Source: Rhodococcus qingshengii
GTDB lineage: Bacteria > Actinomycetota > Actinomycetes > Mycobacteriales > Mycobacteriaceae
Length of the DNA: 64,000 nt
Direction of reading: 5' to 3'
NCBI RefSeq assembly: GCF_021025955.1
Contig: NZ_JAJNCL010000007.1
Location: 186,001-250,000 of the forward strand
In this document: one piece after another, positions 1-8,487 of the stretch
Layout: each line of letters opens with the position of its first letter
Numbering within the stretch: the first letter of the stretch is position 1
Program-made: the position numbers and the translations under genes
The notes under the pieces: generated by a model
What the model was told of the DNA's origin: nothing
Databases searched by the model: none
Seen by the model: only the letters and a program-made list of their open reading frames with translations

Positions 1-1
1 G

Positions 2-148
2 AAGGCGGAACATCGTGGCGTACTTGCGTATTCGATGTACCTGGGGCAGATGCAACTGGTGCACAGTGCGCCCGATGCGGTTCCTCGCAGCGATGCGGAC
101 GCTCACGCACTCGCCGACGAGTTCGTGAACATGGTTCTAGCCAGGTAA
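2..148 (+). CDS. C-terminal end of a TetR-like transcriptional regulator (partial)
   Basis: The last 48 codons of a gene that begins before the window; the frame is open from base 2 to the TAA at 146-148. The helical, Ala/Leu-rich tail (ends FVNMVLAR) resembles the last ligand-domain helices of TetR-family repressors, but no DNA-binding domain is visible, so the family call is tentative. Its target cannot be inferred from this end alone. Confidence 0.45.
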   Translation, partial: KAEHRGVLAYSMYLGQMQLVHSAPDAVPRSDADAHALADEFVNMVLAR

Positions 149-211
149 GTCCGCCGTCGAATGCAGCGTGATCTGCGCATCACCCTGCGCTTTCAGGTGA
201 GGGACCACACA

Positions 212-239
212 TTGCGCGTAACCCATAGTTACAGATACT
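212..239 (+). promoter_or_regulatory. Candidate promoter with an embedded palindrome
   Basis: TTGCGC (212-217) and GATACT (234-239) are spaced 16 nt and could be -35/-10 elements for the small ORF at 328. Between them lies an inverted repeat GTAAC-CCATA-GTTAC (218-232), placed where a repressor would block RNA polymerase. The rest of 149-327 shows no coding signal. Inferred from sequence only. Confidence 0.35.
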
Positions 240-327
240 TTGAGGTCAGCTGAAGTGGGGTGCCGGATATGTCGGCATGTCCCGGAGGCGCAAAACCGTT
301 TCACGACAGGAAGAAAGGTGACTCACC

Positions 328-456
328 ATGAGCGTTGTGCTTATTTCGTTGCTGGTCGCCGCTGGACTCACCGTGCTGGCCACCAGTGACGGTGCCGGTC
401 TGGACTTCGGGAGTCGGCAGCTGAACCGTCAGTTGAAGACCCGCACGCACCGGTAA
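328..456 (+). CDS. Small membrane protein, 42 aa, unknown function
   Basis: ATG at 328 follows a purine-rich ribosome binding site (AGGAAGAAAGG, about 310-318). The peptide starts with a hydrophobic helix (MSVVLISLLVAAGLTVLA), followed by a polar, basic tail (RQLNRQLKTRTHR), so a single-pass membrane peptide with a charged tail is likely. A strong terminator follows 9 nt after the stop, which supports a real short transcription unit. No family recognised. Confidence 0.55.
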   Translation: MSVVLISLLVAAGLTVLATSDGAGLDFGSRQLNRQLKTRTHR

Positions 457-464
457 CCCCGGAG

Positions 465-504
465 AACGGCCGGCTCCACGCGATGTTTCGCGGAGCCGGC
501 CGTT
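465..504. terminator. Bidirectional hairpin terminator
   Basis: A perfect 13-bp inverted repeat (AACGGCCGGCTCC at 465-477, GGAGCCGGCCGTT at 492-504) with a 14-nt loop sits between the convergent small ORF (ends 456) and the oxidoreductase (ends 517). The arms give A- and T-rich edges on both strands, so it can serve both genes. Confidence 0.8.
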
Positions 505-516
505 TGCGTTGCCCGG

Positions 517-1401
517 TCAGTTCACCCCGAGATCTGCCAGCCAGGCCCGAGTGCTGCGGGCAGTGATACCCAAGGCAGTAGTAGAACCCGTCGCGGAGTC
601 GAACGCGACGCTGTCGGCAGATTCGAGTCCCGTGTAGAGCTGGGAAACCCCGGCTGCTGCGCCCGCTCCGATGATCGGCGCAATCGATGCACCGAAGGCA
701 TCGGGTGTCACGGCTTCGAAAGTTACCGCGCGCGAGAAGTGTTCGGCGAATGCCTCGGCCAATTCGATACCGGTGATCGCCGGAATCTGTCCGATGTCGA
801 CTGCGTCCGGTGCTACGTCGAGAGTCAGGGCCGCGACGGCTGCATCGGCGACGTCGAGGTGTGAACTCCATGCGACCGCGAGATCGGCACGCAGCGGGTA
901 GCGCAGGACGCCTTCGTCTTTCGCCCCCGACAGCACGGTGGGCAGAAGAAGATTCTCGAGGAACAAACGTGGGGTCAGGACGGTCACCGCGATGCCTTCG
1001 GCGCGAAGTCCGTCGACGAGCTCGGAGAGAACGGGTGTGTTGGGACCGGTAAGCGGCGAAGTAGCGTCGCCGATCACCGTGCCGCTGGTAGAGATCACGA
1101 ACCGCGAAGGGCGTGCCACTCGCGCTGCAGCCAGAACGTTGTGGGCGTAACCCGCAAGCGTCTCGGTATCTCCGGCGAGTGGCAGGTGAAAGAACACCCC
1201 ATCTGCCCCGCGATACGCGTCGGCAAGAGAGTTGACGGACGTATTGTCCGCGACGACGGTGTTCGCACCCTCGAACGTCTGGTCAGGGTTACGGGTGATT
1301 GCTCGGACTTCGGCCCCTGCCGATCCGGCGAGAGCCGCGACCAATCCTGCGAGAACGGGAGAACCCTGTGCGCCGGTGGCGCCATGCACTGTGTAAGTCA
1401 T
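517..1401 (-). CDS. NmrA-like NAD(P)-binding oxidoreductase
   Basis: 294 aa. The N-terminus MTYTVHGATGAQGSPV carries the Rossmann glycine motif GATGAQG at residues 7-13, of the atypical-SDR/NmrA type found in quinone oxidoreductase QorB and azoreductase-like proteins. Length fits a single-domain NmrA protein. Such enzymes bind NAD(P)H and reduce quinones or azo compounds, or act as redox sensors; the substrate here is unknown. It is transcribed divergently from an HxlR regulator with a shared 56-bp intergenic region containing a palindrome, the usual arrangement for HxlR-controlled oxidoreductases responding to electrophile stress. Confidence 0.8.
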   Translation of the reverse strand: MTYTVHGATGAQGSPVLAGLVAALAGSAGAEVRAITRNPDQTFEGANTVVADNTSVNSLADAYRGADGVFFHLPLAGDTETLAGYAHNVLAAARVARPSRFVISTSGTVIGDATSPLTGPNTPVLSELVDGLRAEGIAVTVLTPRLFLENLLLPTVLSGAKDEGVLRYPLRADLAVAWSSHLDVADAAVAALTLDVAPDAVDIGQIPAITGIELAEAFAEHFSRAVTFEAVTPDAFGASIAPIIGAGAAAGVSQLYTGLESADSVAFDSATGSTTALGITARSTRAWLADLGVN

Positions 1402-1409
1402 GACGCCTA

Positions 1410-1446
1410 TAGTTCACATCGGGAACCAGTTACTTCAAGTGAACTA
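1410..1446. promoter_or_regulatory. Candidate HxlR operator between divergent genes
   Basis: Inverted repeat TAGTTCAC (1410-1417) and GTGAACTA (1439-1446), 8-bp arms around 21 nt, with a further imperfect AGTTAC half-site between. It occupies most of the 56-bp gap between the oxidoreductase and the HxlR gene, so one bound regulator could control both. Confidence 0.55.
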
Positions 1447-1457
1447 ATGGAAAATCG

Positions 1458-1784
1458 ATGAGTGAATCAGGTCACGTTCTTCCGGAGTGCGGCGTTGCGC
1501 GCTTCCTGCTGGTCCTCGACGGACCGTGGGCAACGCTGATCGTGCGTGAGCTCACGCACGGCCCGATGCGCTTCACGGAACTACGACGCGCTTTGCCCGG
1601 CATCAGTCCAAGGACGCTGTCGGCCAGGCTCAAACGTTTCGAGGAGTTCGACCTGGTAACCCGGACTGCCTACGCCGAGGTGCCGCCGCGAGTGGAGTAC
1701 GAACTCACCGCGACGGGGATGGAACTGCGCTCCGTGCTCGAAGCGATGGTCGAGTGGGCGGATCTGGCACTCCCCGTTTCGTGA
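1458..1784 (+). CDS. HxlR-family winged-helix regulator
   Basis: 108 aa. The sequence shows the HxlR pattern: an early CGVARFLLVLDGPWATLIVREL helix region with an N-terminal cysteine (about residue 12), then GPMRFTELRRALPGISPRTLSARLKRFEEFDLVTR, the winged helix with its recognition helix. HxlR proteins often sense aldehydes, quinones or oxidants through that conserved cysteine. No clear Shine-Dalgarno precedes the ATG at 1458, so the mRNA may be leaderless or nearly so. Likely autoregulates and controls the divergent NmrA-like gene. Confidence 0.88.
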   Translation: MSESGHVLPECGVARFLLVLDGPWATLIVRELTHGPMRFTELRRALPGISPRTLSARLKRFEEFDLVTRTAYAEVPPRVEYELTATGMELRSVLEAMVEWADLALPVS

Positions 1785-1791
1785 CCAGCCC

Positions 1792-2853
1792 TCAGTGCGG
1801 GCCCGAAAGTCCTACCCGCAGAGCGCCGCAGGCCTCGAACATCGCGTCTTGTCCGGTGTGGCCGACGCCGGTGGTGTTGACGAAGGCATGGATCAATCCA
1901 GTGTGACGCCTCAGTGCAACGGGGACTCCGGCCTCTCGCAGCCGGTTCGCGTATTCCTCACCCTCGTCGCGTAGTGGGTCGAAACCGGCGACGGCAACGT
2001 ACGCGGGCGGCAGGCCGGCCAGGTCCGGAGTGAGTAGCGGTGACACTCGCGGGTCGAGGGCCGAAGCGCCGCCCGACAGGTAATGGGCCGCATACCAATC
2101 GAGTTGGGCGTCGGTGAGAAAGAAGTCGGTGCCGAACATCTTGTGCGAAGGACGCTTCGACGAAAGGTCCACCCAGGGAAAGAAGAGCAGTTGGAATACG
2201 GGTTTGACGTCGTCTTCGGTAGTGGACTGCGCGACGACGGCAGCCAGGTTTCCGCCGGCGCTGTCTCCGCCCACCGCAATGGATTTCGGATCGGCACCCA
2301 GTTCTGCGGCATGTTCGACGCAGTACCGGAATGCGGCGACGGCGTCGTCGACCCCGGCGGGGAAGGGGAACTCCGGTGCTAGCCGGTAGTCCACCGACAA
2401 CACACTGACCTCGCCGTGGCGGGCCAGGAAGCGGCACACACTGTCGCCGCTCTCGAGGCTGCCGAGTACGAACCCGCCGCCGTGGAAGTACACCAAGAGT
2501 GGAGCGGGCGTGGAGACCCCGGCCGGGCGATACAGCCGAGCGGAAATCGCGTGGTCCCCGGCCGGGATCTCGAGGTCGCGAACCGTCTCGATGTCGATGG
2601 GCGTACCGCCGAACAGTCGCGATTCGGCGTCGATCTGAGCTCGTCCCTCTTCGACAGGAAGATGTTCGAAGCTCGCACCCTCGACCGCCGAGAGCAATCG
2701 CAGTGCAAGCTGGATCTCGGGGTGCAGAGTCTGTCCGTCGATCGTCTTCGGCTTGCCACCGAGAATGCGCTGCGCGCCGGTCGGTAAGGCGCCAACAACA
2801 TCGAGCACCACCCGCGCAACACGATCTTGGACAGACATCTTCTCCGTGGACAT
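1792..2853 (-). CDS. HSL-family (lipase/esterase) alpha/beta hydrolase
   Basis: 353 aa, start chosen at the ATG at 2853 because GGAAGG lies just upstream; a longer in-frame extension to 2940 lacks such a site. Hormone-sensitive-lipase hallmarks are present: oxyanion motif HGGGF, nucleophile motif GDSAGG, and the acid and base in the VAGFDPLRDEG and LIHAF regions. The family hydrolyses short to medium acyl esters. No signal peptide, so cytoplasmic. It is the last gene of a same-strand series with the endoglycoceramidase and phospholipase C, but an 83-nt gap with a palindrome suggests its own promoter. Confidence 0.88.
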   Translation of the reverse strand: MSTEKMSVQDRVARVVLDVVGALPTGAQRILGGKPKTIDGQTLHPEIQLALRLLSAVEGASFEHLPVEEGRAQIDAESRLFGGTPIDIETVRDLEIPAGDHAISARLYRPAGVSTPAPLLVYFHGGGFVLGSLESGDSVCRFLARHGEVSVLSVDYRLAPEFPFPAGVDDAVAAFRYCVEHAAELGADPKSIAVGGDSAGGNLAAVVAQSTTEDDVKPVFQLLFFPWVDLSSKRPSHKMFGTDFFLTDAQLDWYAAHYLSGGASALDPRVSPLLTPDLAGLPPAYVAVAGFDPLRDEGEEYANRLREAGVPVALRRHTGLIHAFVNTTGVGHTGQDAMFEACGALRVGLSGPH

Positions 2854-2902
2854 ACTCGCCTTCCGTCGGCTGATCACCCGTCGCTTGTACGTTACGAAAG
2901 AA

Positions 2903-2918
2903 CTGGACAAATATCCAG
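2903..2918. promoter_or_regulatory. 16-bp palindrome upstream of the esterase
   Basis: CTGGAC-AAAT-ATCCAG, symmetric apart from the innermost pair, lies about 50 bp upstream of the esterase start. It shares the pattern YTGGAC-N4-RTCCAR with the site at 9811-9828 upstream of the Ig-repeat proteins. Candidate operator; the factor is unknown. Confidence 0.45.
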
Positions 2919-2936
2919 GAATTTCGACGCTCGCGA

Positions 2937-4406
2937 TCAACCTGCCGGCGTCACCGTGACTGTGACGGGGCCCGCGTCGTCCGCGGTTTCCACTGTGAGA
3001 AGACGGCTTTGGGGGTTCCAGTTCACGATGTCGGCGCCTGCGACGTCGACTCCGCCGGGAAAGCCGCTCGCGGGTAGGTAGATCTCGGTTGGTGCCGTTA
3101 CCGCGGGGTCCGGGGTGAACGTCAGCTGAAGGCGGTCAACTGTCGAGGACCACTCGGTGGGTGTGCCCGCGACGGCACGCGGATACGGCTTGTTCAGGGT
3201 GTCGACGAGGAGCGTCTGCGTTCCATCCGGCAGGTACGGGCCCCAAGGCCCGGGATCACTGGACCAGTACGAGACACCCGCGCCGAGTTCTCGGGCGGTC
3301 GTGTAGACGCGGTCGATGTAGTCAGCTGCGCCGGGCAGTGTTGTGTCGAGCCCGAATTCGCCGAGAATGACCGGGACGCCGCCGAGTACGTTTCCGGCGA
3401 TGTGTTCGACGCTGTCGCGCCAGGTGTCGATGGTCGCGTCGGTGAGTGTGCGTGAGAGGCCGGAGTATCCGTCACCGAGGTCGAGGGGCAGTGGGTACAG
3501 GTGTGGGCAGTAGGCGATTCGCTGTTCGCCGGCTCGTGGATCGTTGATCTTGGTGAGTCCGCTGGGGACACCTTGGTTGACGCCGACTGCCTGCGGGGCT
3601 ACACATACCCAGCTGTCCTGATCAACTTCCCTGATGGCGTTGGTGGTTCGCTGATACAGGGCGGCGAGTGGTCCACCTTCGAATGCGGGGCCTTGGAGGG
3701 AACCGCCCCACGGCTCGTTCATCAGGTCGTAGGCCACGACGGTGTCGTTGCCTGCGAAACGTTCGGCCACCGCCTGCCATGCGTTCGCGTAGTGCTCGAC
3801 CAGTTCGGGGTGTTGGCCGGTGGTGTTCCAGAAGTTGTCGAATGCGCGCATCACCCCGGGTTGGATGTAGTACAGCTCCCACCGATCTTGAGGGCTGACG
3901 GGAAGGCCGTCCATGTAGGTCGCCCAGGCCGGTGCGCCGTTGCCGATGTTGCCGGCACCGTTGCCGCTGTTGCCTTCTGGTGTGATCGCGCCGGAATAGA
4001 CGTCTTGATGCATGTCGAGCATGACCTTGTATCCGCGCTCGGCGTACCAGCTGACCCGGTCCTCGACGCGGTCGAGATACGACTGGTCGTATTGTCCCGG
4101 TTCAGGCTCGACCGAACGCCAGGAGATCAGGAACCGCACGAAATTTGTTCCCATGTCGGCATGTTCGCGTTCGAGGTCGGCTTCGGTGAACTTCGGCATG
4201 CCGCCGGGTGCGCTTTTTGCGCTCGACGCCGTGTTGAACCCTCGTAGGATCAAGGAGCGGCCGGCGTCGTCGGTCAGGTACGACGGCGGCACGTCCGTGC
4301 CTCCGGCGCTCCCCGACGTGGGCAGGCTGCCCTGAGCCGCGGCAATGCCGCCGCCCAGTATCAGTGAGCCCGCGACTATCAGTGCTGAGAGCGGGATACG
4401 ACGCAC
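2937..4406 (-). CDS. Secreted endoglycoceramidase (GH5)
   Basis: 489 aa from GTG at 4406, chosen because AGGAG lies 6 nt upstream; longer in-frame starts lack a ribosome binding site. An N-terminal signal peptide (VRRIPLSALIVAGSLILGGG, then AAA) precedes a GH5 barrel. DMHQDVYSG, the acid/base motif MNEPWGG (Glu) and the nucleophile motif LGEFGLD (Glu) are those of endo-glycosylceramidase (EC 3.2.1.123), which releases intact glycans from glycosphingolipids. From memory, the protein is strikingly close along its whole length to Rhodococcus EGCase II, whose length is about the same. A C-terminal beta-sandwich (about 410-489) completes the family fold. It lies 80 nt downstream of phospholipase C on the same strand. 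Confidence 0.93.
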   Translation of the reverse strand: MRRIPLSALIVAGSLILGGGIAAAQGSLPTSGSAGGTDVPPSYLTDDAGRSLILRGFNTASSAKSAPGGMPKFTEADLEREHADMGTNFVRFLISWRSVEPEPGQYDQSYLDRVEDRVSWYAERGYKVMLDMHQDVYSGAITPEGNSGNGAGNIGNGAPAWATYMDGLPVSPQDRWELYYIQPGVMRAFDNFWNTTGQHPELVEHYANAWQAVAERFAGNDTVVAYDLMNEPWGGSLQGPAFEGGPLAALYQRTTNAIREVDQDSWVCVAPQAVGVNQGVPSGLTKINDPRAGEQRIAYCPHLYPLPLDLGDGYSGLSRTLTDATIDTWRDSVEHIAGNVLGGVPVILGEFGLDTTLPGAADYIDRVYTTARELGAGVSYWSSDPGPWGPYLPDGTQTLLVDTLNKPYPRAVAGTPTEWSSTVDRLQLTFTPDPAVTAPTEIYLPASGFPGGVDVAGADIVNWNPQSRLLTVETADDAGPVTVTVTPAG

Positions 4407-4486
4407 GGAAACTCCTACTCGGTGTGTGGATGGATTAACTTGTCCGACTGGGGATTCAGATCTGGTCTTGATCACTCGGTGTCGAT

Positions 4487-6610
4487 TCACGTCGGTTGGC
4501 TTACGCTGGTACGCCCGTTTTCGATGTGTCCGACGAGCACGCGCTTGAATTCAGGATCTTCGTCGACCGTCACGGTGGCCTGATACCAGCCGTCCACCGC
4601 CGCCACCGCCCACCGACCGCGTGCGCCGGCAGCGAGCTTCTGTCGGTCCCCGTCGACGTCGACGGAGAGTGCACGACTTCCGGAATTGTTCGCGGTCAGT
4701 ACAAGCGCGCGCGACCCTGCGTCGATGGTTGTCGAGACGTCGAGCGAAGCTGCCGCACTGTCTGTAGCTCCACTGAACTCGCGCCTGAAACCATTGGGAC
4801 CCAACAGGGTCAGGCTGTAGACGCGATCACTGAGCGCAACGGTGTCATCGACCTCGCCCATGAGGTCGTAATGCCGTGGCTCGTCGAACTCACCTGCGTA
4901 CGGGTACAAGGCCAGGTGAGTTGATGCGGCACCGGCATTGACCAGACGGACCGTCAACGAGCCGGTTTCCGGGTTCACCGTCGTGTAGGCGTCGGGCTGA
5001 TAGGGAAGGGCCCGTGCTGGTCGAGTGCCGCTTTCCTGCAGGGGCATTCTCTGTTCGGTGGGTGGGGTCGGCGTCCACCGCGGTTCCAGAGGCGGAGTGG
5101 GCTGCGGGCGCGCCAAAGTCGGTCGGCTACGCGGGTTGACGAAGTCGAACGCCGACGTCAGGTCGCCACTCACCGTGCGTCGCCACGGGTCGATTTCCGG
5201 CTGCGTGATTCCGAACCGCTTCTCCAGGAATTGTGTGACGGAGGTGTGGTCGAACACTTGTGAACAAACGAAACCGCCAACAGTCCACGGTGAGATGATC
5301 GTCATCGGCACCCGCGGGCCGAGACCGAGCGGCTGATTGCCGACCCATTCGGTTTCGACCGAGCGCGGCGGTCGAGGTGGCGGTACATGGTCGAAGTACC
5401 CGTCGTTCTCGTCGAAGTTGACGATCACGGCCGTCTTCGCCCACAGATCGGGATCGGAGGCGATGGCGTCGAGCACTTGATAGAGCAGTGTTGCGCTCGC
5501 CGCGGGTGACGATCCCGATGGGTGCTCCGAATCCACTTCGGACGGAACGAGATAACTGACTTGCGGCAGTCGGCCCGACTCGACGTCCTTCCTGAACTCG
5601 GCGGCCAGTGTGCCGGGCCGGGATCGGTACAGTGCGCGATCGTAGAGTTGGCGATCAGCAGGCGACAGTTGGTCTGCAGCATTCTCGAGAGCCAGTACCG
5701 CTGCGTCCTGGACCGGCGCCGGCATCGACGGCAGGGCGAGATAGAACCCGGCCAAGGTCTGCAGTTCGTAGGGGAGCAGGCTTGGCCGGCCAAGCAACCC
5801 TGCCGCCACTTTCTTGAAGGCAGTGAAGTATTCGAGGTTGTTGTCTCCGAAGTTGTCCCACTCTTGGTAGGTCTTCCAGGAAATGCCGGCCGACTGCAAC
5901 CGCTCGGGGACCGTCGGCCATCCGTAGCCGGCGTGCCAGGGGTTGTAGGCCGCGTTCGTTACAGCTCTTCCCTCGGGGCCGGGCGGATCCGAAAGCAGGA
6001 CCGACTCGGTTGGATTCGGCGAAAGTGGCTCGTATCCGGTGTATCCAGAGACCCAATAGTTCCGGTTCGGGCTCGTTGACGTCGGAACGGAGCAGTGGTA
6101 GGCATCGCAGATCGTGAACGCGTCCGCCAGTTCGTAATGGAATGGGATGTCTTGCCGGTCGTAGTAGGCCATCGTCGTACCGGTCTTTGCTGCTACCCAG
6201 CCGTCGTGCCAGCCGTCGGCGAGTGCGGCATGTCCGCCCGCCCAGCTGTGATCCAGTCCGGTGACGTTCTGGGTGTCCATGTGTTGTGCCGCAGCGGAGT
6301 CGCGGATGGGGAAGGGGAGCACAGGACCGGTAGGCCCGGGTTGTTCGAAGACGCTGTGGCCGCTGCGTAGACGCAACGCATTCGGATCACCGAAGCCGCG
6401 AACACCTCTCAGCGCACCGTAGTAGTGGTCGAAAGATCGGTTCTCCTGCATGACGAGGACTACATGCTCGATCGAATCGAGCCCGCCGGAGTTTGCGGGT
6501 GTCGCCAGTGCACGTTGAAGCGACGGCGGCAGAAGGGAAGTGGCGGCGACTGCAGTTGCACCGACCCCGGCAGCGAGAAACGACCGTCGAGAAAGAGAAT
6601 TCCTGGACAC
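4487..6610 (-). CDS. Tat-exported phospholipase C, phosphocholine-specific type
   Basis: 707 aa from GTG at 6610 with GGAG 6 nt upstream. The N-terminus LSRRSFLAAGVGATAVAA is a clear twin-arginine signal. The catalytic phosphoesterase domain begins with EHVVLVMQENRSFDHYYG and includes NFDENDGYFDHVPPP, as in the mycobacterial PlcA-D and Pseudomonas PlcH/PlcN family. The C-terminal third (about residues 500-700) has two beta-rich domains typical of these enzymes. The product would cleave phosphatidylcholine or sphingomyelin outside the membrane. Linked to endoglycoceramidase, giving two secreted enzymes that attack eukaryote-type lipids. Confidence 0.93.
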   Translation of the reverse strand: MSRNSLSRRSFLAAGVGATAVAATSLLPPSLQRALATPANSGGLDSIEHVVLVMQENRSFDHYYGALRGVRGFGDPNALRLRSGHSVFEQPGPTGPVLPFPIRDSAAAQHMDTQNVTGLDHSWAGGHAALADGWHDGWVAAKTGTTMAYYDRQDIPFHYELADAFTICDAYHCSVPTSTSPNRNYWVSGYTGYEPLSPNPTESVLLSDPPGPEGRAVTNAAYNPWHAGYGWPTVPERLQSAGISWKTYQEWDNFGDNNLEYFTAFKKVAAGLLGRPSLLPYELQTLAGFYLALPSMPAPVQDAAVLALENAADQLSPADRQLYDRALYRSRPGTLAAEFRKDVESGRLPQVSYLVPSEVDSEHPSGSSPAASATLLYQVLDAIASDPDLWAKTAVIVNFDENDGYFDHVPPPRPPRSVETEWVGNQPLGLGPRVPMTIISPWTVGGFVCSQVFDHTSVTQFLEKRFGITQPEIDPWRRTVSGDLTSAFDFVNPRSRPTLARPQPTPPLEPRWTPTPPTEQRMPLQESGTRPARALPYQPDAYTTVNPETGSLTVRLVNAGAASTHLALYPYAGEFDEPRHYDLMGEVDDTVALSDRVYSLTLLGPNGFRREFSGATDSAAASLDVSTTIDAGSRALVLTANNSGSRALSVDVDGDRQKLAAGARGRWAVAAVDGWYQATVTVDEDPEFKRVLVGHIENGRTSVSQPT

Positions 6611-6664
6611 TTGCGCTCCATCGATAGATCAATCAGTTCTATGACTACGGCCGCGACATGCTGC

Positions 6665-6693
6665 TGCCGCTGCTCCGAATCGGTGCAGCGGCA
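6665..6693 (-). terminator. Hairpin downstream of the Ig-repeat operon
   Basis: TGCCGCTGC (6665-6673) pairs with GCAGCGGCA (6685-6693), and CCGA/TCGG inside the loop can extend the stem. It sits 20 nt after the stop of the Ig-repeat gene and before the phospholipase C start. No U-tract, as is common in actinobacteria. Confidence 0.5.
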
Positions 6694-6712
6694 ACAGTGT
6701 CGAGAGATACGA

Positions 6713-8458
6713 TCAGGAACCGAAGAGACCGCTCAGTGAACCGAGGCTGCCTGAGCCGCCGTTCCCGCCATCATCAGGCGCAGCAGAAACCTTTACGACG
6801 GATTCGTCCGACGCAGACTGCGTGAATCCACTACGACCCGCGAATGACGCCTTGATCCGATGATCGCCCGTCGAGGCGAAAGTGTGAATCAGTCGCGCCA
6901 CACCATCGACTCCGACGACAACGGGCTGTCCGATGGGTTGGTCACCGTCGAAGAACTGAACTGAGCCCCCGCCCGGATTGGGACTGACCGTCGCGGAAAG
7001 TTCTGTCGCGACATTCTGCTTGGCCGTCGCGGGAGCTGCCAGTGAGGTCGAGGTACTGACATCGGACGGCGCGGGATCAGACACGGTGACCGTTTGGGCC
7101 GATGCCATTGACGGCATGAATCCTGTTGCGCCGGAGTAGTAGGCCGACACTGCATGAGATCCAGCCGAGGTGAATGCGTGTTCCAGAGTGGCTTTTCCGT
7201 CAGCGCCCACCGGGATCGGGGCACCGATATTTGCAGCGCCATCCTTGAACTGGAGAGTGCCACCAGTGGGTGTCGGCGTGACCTGCGCCCTCAGCGACAC
7301 CGATACGCCCGTCTTTGCATCGGTAGGAACGTTCACGGCAGTGTCGGTCTGCTTGACGACAGGTGCGGCAGTAACCGTGACCATCGCCTCTGTCGAGTTG
7401 GAACTCTGGAATCCGTTGACTCCCTGGAACGTTGCGGAGACCCGCGCGGTTCCGGCGGTGAAGAAGGTATGCGGTAGCCGGGCAGTGCCGTCGGCACCGG
7501 GCGTGACAGGGGTACCGACGTCAGCGCCGTCCACCCTGAACTGCACGTTTCCGTTGACCGGAGCCGGATCCACCTTTGCGACAAGCTCGGTCGGTGTGCT
7601 GGCTTGGATCGAGCCGGGCATCTGGATTGTGGTGGTTGTCGGTTGGCTGACGTAGATGGTGGTCAGGGCTTGCCCACCGGCGTTGAGGCCGGAGTTCCTG
7701 TTGTCCCGCGGGGAGCAGTTGTAGCGCTCCCAGTAGTTGACTGTGAAGACATCCTTTTCGCGCTGGACGAATGTGAGCGCATTTCGGTCGTCGTCGTAGT
7801 TGGCGGAGCCGGGATCGGAAACTCGCAGCGAAGGCTTGATCTCGCTACCGGCCGCACCGGCTTTGACTGTGACGTCGACTGCGGGGAGTCGGAACTTGGT
7901 GTTGGCACCGACGATGATGCCGTCACTCGATCGAACTGCGGAGGACGGACCGTTTCCGGTGGTCCGATTCGATCCGGAGATACGTAGGTGCGTACCGGAT
8001 GCCGATGGATTACCGCCGTCGTCGATCTGTGTGACTGTTGGAGTGGCACTGTCGGATCCGAGGCCGTACGCACTATCCGCCACAAGCTGGGAACTCACGA
8101 ATTCGACGCCCGACGGGATGTCGAAGTCGTACTTGATCCGGGCCCAATGCACGACTCCACGGCTGGCATGGCCTCCGCCGTTTGCCTTCATCTCGTTCGG
8201 CTGCACGCGGTAGGTGATGGTCTCACCTGGTGCCGCGGTGGTCGGCGCGGTGATGGTGACCCCCGAGCCGAGCGTCTCGTTGAACGTGATCGGGCTTGCC
8301 GCACCGTCCATCTCGCGCACATGGCATGCAGTTGTGAAGGCCACGCTCTTGGTCTCGGGGGCAGCAGAGGCGATCCCGCCGCCGACCATGGAGAACAAGC
8401 CACCGGCCAGTACCGAGACGGTTGCAATCGCAGAGCCGCGTAGGAGTTTCGAGTTCAT
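6713..8458 (-). CDS. Secreted surface protein with three Ig-like repeats
   Basis: 581 aa from ATG at 8458 (AGGA 7-8 nt upstream). A GTG at 8491, overlapping the stop of the previous gene, is an alternative adding 11 residues. A signal peptide (MNSKLLRGSAIATVSVLAGG to IASAA) is followed by an N-terminal domain of about 230 residues with motifs CHVREMDG and NCSPRDNRNSGLNAGGQ. Three bacterial Ig-like repeats follow, each with a VQFRVDGADVG-like strand and a HTFFTAG-like turn. The C-terminus is GSLGSLSGLFGS. The N-domain is shared with the neighbouring gene. No sortase motif; likely secreted or loosely cell-envelope associated. Function unknown. Confidence 0.8.
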   Translation of the reverse strand: MNSKLLRGSAIATVSVLAGGLFSMVGGGIASAAPETKSVAFTTACHVREMDGAASPITFNETLGSGVTITAPTTAAPGETITYRVQPNEMKANGGGHASRGVVHWARIKYDFDIPSGVEFVSSQLVADSAYGLGSDSATPTVTQIDDGGNPSASGTHLRISGSNRTTGNGPSSAVRSSDGIIVGANTKFRLPAVDVTVKAGAAGSEIKPSLRVSDPGSANYDDDRNALTFVQREKDVFTVNYWERYNCSPRDNRNSGLNAGGQALTTIYVSQPTTTTIQMPGSIQASTPTELVAKVDPAPVNGNVQFRVDGADVGTPVTPGADGTARLPHTFFTAGTARVSATFQGVNGFQSSNSTEAMVTVTAAPVVKQTDTAVNVPTDAKTGVSVSLRAQVTPTPTGGTLQFKDGAANIGAPIPVGADGKATLEHAFTSAGSHAVSAYYSGATGFMPSMASAQTVTVSDPAPSDVSTSTSLAAPATAKQNVATELSATVSPNPGGGSVQFFDGDQPIGQPVVVGVDGVARLIHTFASTGDHRIKASFAGRSGFTQSASDESVVKVSAAPDDGGNGGSGSLGSLSGLFGS

Positions 8459-8487
8459 CGATGAATCCTGTTTTCTGTTCACAGTTT

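Noticed and set aside
5522-6079. Long plus-strand open frame opposite the phospholipase C gene
   Set aside because: It is the antisense of a strong enzyme gene; codon bias makes long shadow frames and its peptide resembles nothing.
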